Source: an uncultured Collinsella sp.
GTDB lineage: Bacteria; Actinomycetota; Coriobacteriia; Coriobacteriales; Coriobacteriaceae
Assembly: GCA_937997605.1 (NCBI GenBank)
Contig: CALLFD010000030.1
Coordinates: 1-7,656 of the forward strand
Direction of reading: 5' to 3'
DNA: 7,656 nucleotides
Positions 6,383 to 7,656 of this stretch are shown here, one piece after another. Positions within the stretch are counted from its first letter, which is position 1. Each line of letters starts with the position of its first letter. The notes beneath the pieces were generated by a model that saw only the letters and a program-made list of their open reading frames with translations, ran no database searches and had not been told where the DNA came from. Position numbers and translations under genes: made by a program.

Positions 6383-6449
6383 GACCATGAGGCGGCGCGC
6401 AGCCATACGCGTGCGGACACCACGCCCAGATTGAGTGCGAGGATGTTCC

Positions 6450-7433
6450 ATGGCCCAATACGCTGCCAACGAAATCGAAAACATGCCTGATAGCCCTGTG
6501 GCCCGTGAGGATTTGGGCGCGGGCGGTATTCCCCGGGGTGCCGGCGCACGCTCGCCGCTGTTCTGGAAAGTTCTGCTACTTTCGGTGGCGGTCATCTGGG
6601 GCTACTCCTTTACCACTATGAAGGGCGCGCTCGACACCATTCCGGTGTTCGAGCTGGTCTACGTTCGCTTTCTCCCGGCATCACTGGTTATGTTTGCCAT
6701 TTTCCATAAGCGCATCATCGCTCATTTCAATGCCCGCAACCTAATCGTCGGGCTTGGCATGGGCGCGCTCATGTGGGGTGCCTACGGTTTGCAGACGATC
6801 GGCCTGGCACAGACCACCGCAGGCAAAAGTGCGTTTTTGACGGGCACGTACTGCATCTTGGTTCCGTTTGCGAGCTACGTCCTAAGCGGCGAAAAGCTTA
6901 CCCGTTACAACTTAGGCGCCGCGTTGCTGTGCCTGGCGGGCATTGGCTTGGTGGCGCTCGATAGCGTCGAGTTCAATGCCGGCGATGTCATTACGCTGGG
7001 CGGCGCGATCTTCTTCGCCATTCAGATGGCGGTGACCGCCAAGTACGGTCGCAAGATGGACATCAACGTCATCACGTTTTGGATGTTTGTGGGCAATGGC
7101 GTCTTGAGCCTGATCTCGTCGCTGTTGTTCGAGACCCAAGCGCCCTCGTCTGTATGGACGCCGAGCTTTATCTGCGTAATGGCCTTTCTCTCGGTGGGCT
7201 GCACGTGCGTGGCGCTACTCATCCAAAACGTCGGCTTGGCGCACGTCCCGGCCTCGACGGGCTCACTGCTGCTTTCGATGGAGTCGCCATCGGGCGTGTT
7301 GTTTTCGGTGCTGCTGATGGGGGAGGCGCTCACCTCGCGCCTGCTTGCCGGCTTCGCGCTCATCTTCCTGTCGATTATCTTGAGCGAGACGCATTTCGAT
7401 TTCTTGCGCCGAAAATCACACCCGCAATTGTAA
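6450..7433 (+). CDS. EamA/DMT-superfamily transporter
   Basis: This is a drug/metabolite-transporter superfamily membrane protein of the EamA type, which exports or imports small metabolites; the substrate cannot be told from sequence. The 327-residue product has a hydrophilic N-terminal stretch of about 35 residues. About ten membrane helices follow, arranged as two EamA repeats. The first repeat opens with the typical WGYSFTTMKGAL and includes GLQTIGLAQTTAGKSAFLTG. The second ends with NVGLAHVPASTGSLLLSMES and the final helix LAGFALIFLSIILSE. Length and layout match the usual 280-330 residues. I chose ATG 6450 because AGGA (6440-6443) lies six bases upstream; a GTG at 6435 would add five residues with no clear ribosome site. 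Strong terminators lie on both sides, so it appears to be a single-gene unit. Confidence 0.93.
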   Translation: MAQYAANEIENMPDSPVAREDLGAGGIPRGAGARSPLFWKVLLLSVAVIWGYSFTTMKGALDTIPVFELVYVRFLPASLVMFAIFHKRIIAHFNARNLIVGLGMGALMWGAYGLQTIGLAQTTAGKSAFLTGTYCILVPFASYVLSGEKLTRYNLGAALLCLAGIGLVALDSVEFNAGDVITLGGAIFFAIQMAVTAKYGRKMDINVITFWMFVGNGVLSLISSLLFETQAPSSVWTPSFICVMAFLSVGCTCVALLIQNVGLAHVPASTGSLLLSMESPSGVLFSVLLMGEALTSRLLAGFALIFLSIILSETHFDFLRRKSHPQL

Positions 7434-7445
7434 ACAACTTGTTGC

Positions 7446-7471
7446 GCCGCCCTCCCAGGGCGGCATTTTTT
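7446..7471 (+). terminator. Intrinsic terminator after the EamA transporter gene
   Basis: GCCGCCCT (7446-7453) pairs perfectly with AGGGCGGC (7457-7464) around a CCC loop. An A and six T residues (7466-7471) follow. It lies 12 bases after the transporter stop codon. The stem and T-run are textbook in form. Confidence 0.95.
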
Positions 7472-7481
7472 ATGTCATGCC

Positions 7482-7509
7482 CTTACAGTTGTGCCTTGCA
7501 CTTTATGCT
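7482..7509 (+). promoter_or_regulatory. Promoter candidate for the last, partial gene
   Basis: CTTACA (7482-7487), matching four of six -35 positions, lies 16 bases before TATGCT (7504-7509), which matches four of six -10 positions. Transcription would start near 7516, giving a leader of about 35 bases. It lies directly after the terminator at 7446-7471, where a new promoter is needed. Confidence 0.4.
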
Positions 7510-7519
7510 ATCAAAGTGC
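7498..7519. promoter_or_regulatory. Dyad GCACTTT-N8-AAAGTGC, possible operator
   Basis: Two perfect 7-base arms (7498-7504 and 7513-7519) flank eight bases. The dyad covers the -10 box and likely start point of the promoter candidate at 7482-7509, where a repressor would block transcription. In RNA it could form a hairpin, but there is no T-run for termination. Which regulator might bind is unknown. Confidence 0.4.
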
Positions 7520-7549
7520 GTGCTGCAAAAACGTTACTGGAGGGCATCT

Positions 7550-7656
7550 ATGGCACCAGCTCTGTCCGATTTTCAACCGCAACCAGCGCCTCAGGCTACC
7601 ACAGCGGCGCAGACCGCTATCGGTGACGGTCTTGTCGCAGAAGCTCAGGCTTTTGC
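7550..7656 (+). CDS. N-terminal fragment of an unidentified protein (runs off the window)
   Basis: An open frame begins at ATG 7550 with GGAGGG (7539-7544) five bases upstream, and it stays open for 35 codons to the edge. The residues visible are rich in Ala, Pro, Gln and Thr (MAPALSDFQPQPAPQATT, then a more regular AIGDGLVAEAQAF). There is no signal peptide or membrane helix, so a cytoplasmic protein with a flexible N-terminus is likely. I do not recognise the family. The ribosome site, the upstream promoter-like boxes and the preceding terminator support a real gene start. Confidence 0.65.
   Translation, partial: MAPALSDFQPQPAPQATTAAQTAIGDGLVAEAQAF

Larger units (their letters stand above)
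6249..6449. other. Intergenic region between the YhgE/Pip operon and the transporter gene
   Basis: No gene is visible. The main element is the terminator at 6345-6382. Ahead of it is an 11-base palindrome, GCTAC-A-GTAGC (6334-6344), overlapping a promoter-like pair. After it TTGACC (6381-6386) could act as a -35 for the next gene, but the matching -10 (CATACG, 6404-6409) is poor. A GCGCGC/GCGTGC hairpin (6395-6414) may form in the leader. Confidence 0.5.

Overview
The window looks like a chromosomal segment of a moderately GC-rich Gram-positive anaerobe. The class Coriobacteriia, and Collinsella in particular, is my best guess. It rests on overall codon and base use, the tandem YhgE/Pip genes, the full-length Shine-Dalgarno (AAAGGAGGTGA) and the style of the intergenic palindromes. 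There is no rRNA or other phylogenetic marker, so this is inference.

Layout. (1) Positions 1 to about 1030 hold the 5' part of an IS110-family insertion sequence. Its DEDD transposase is on the minus strand and ends at an in-frame TGA inside the conserved C-terminal domain. Upstream of the transposase is a structured, GC-rich, non-coding stretch where IS110 elements encode their bridge RNA. (2) Positions about 1030-1292 are a much more AT-rich intergenic region. It contains a 22-bp near-perfect inverted repeat carrying ACTAGTC motifs, a small GTACA/TGTAC dyad, weak promoter candidates and a stable hairpin just before the next gene. (3) Positions 1293-6248 carry two large paralogous YhgE/Pip-family membrane proteins in a tight operon; the second ATG directly follows the first stop codon. 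(4) A strong intrinsic terminator at 6345-6382 closes that operon. (5) Positions 6450-7433 encode an EamA/DMT-type ten-helix transporter with its own terminator at 7446-7471. (6) From 7550 a further gene starts and runs off the window. It has a good ribosome site and a dyad overlapping its likely promoter.

How the genes relate. The two YhgE/Pip proteins share the same domain plan: one N-terminal membrane helix, a long extracytoplasmic helical stalk, and an ABC-2-like membrane domain. They probably arose by duplication and may work as a heteromer at the cell envelope. The first carries an additional C-terminal two-helix segment and hydrophilic tail that the second lacks. The EamA transporter and the last gene appear to be separate transcription units. 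The IS110 copy sits directly upstream of the YhgE/Pip operon, where a regulator gene is often found in this family; none is visible here.

The most interesting material is the IS110 leader (candidate bridge RNA), the neighbouring large inverted repeat that may have been its landing site, and the asymmetric YhgE/Pip pair. I see no clear evidence of a wholly new system.
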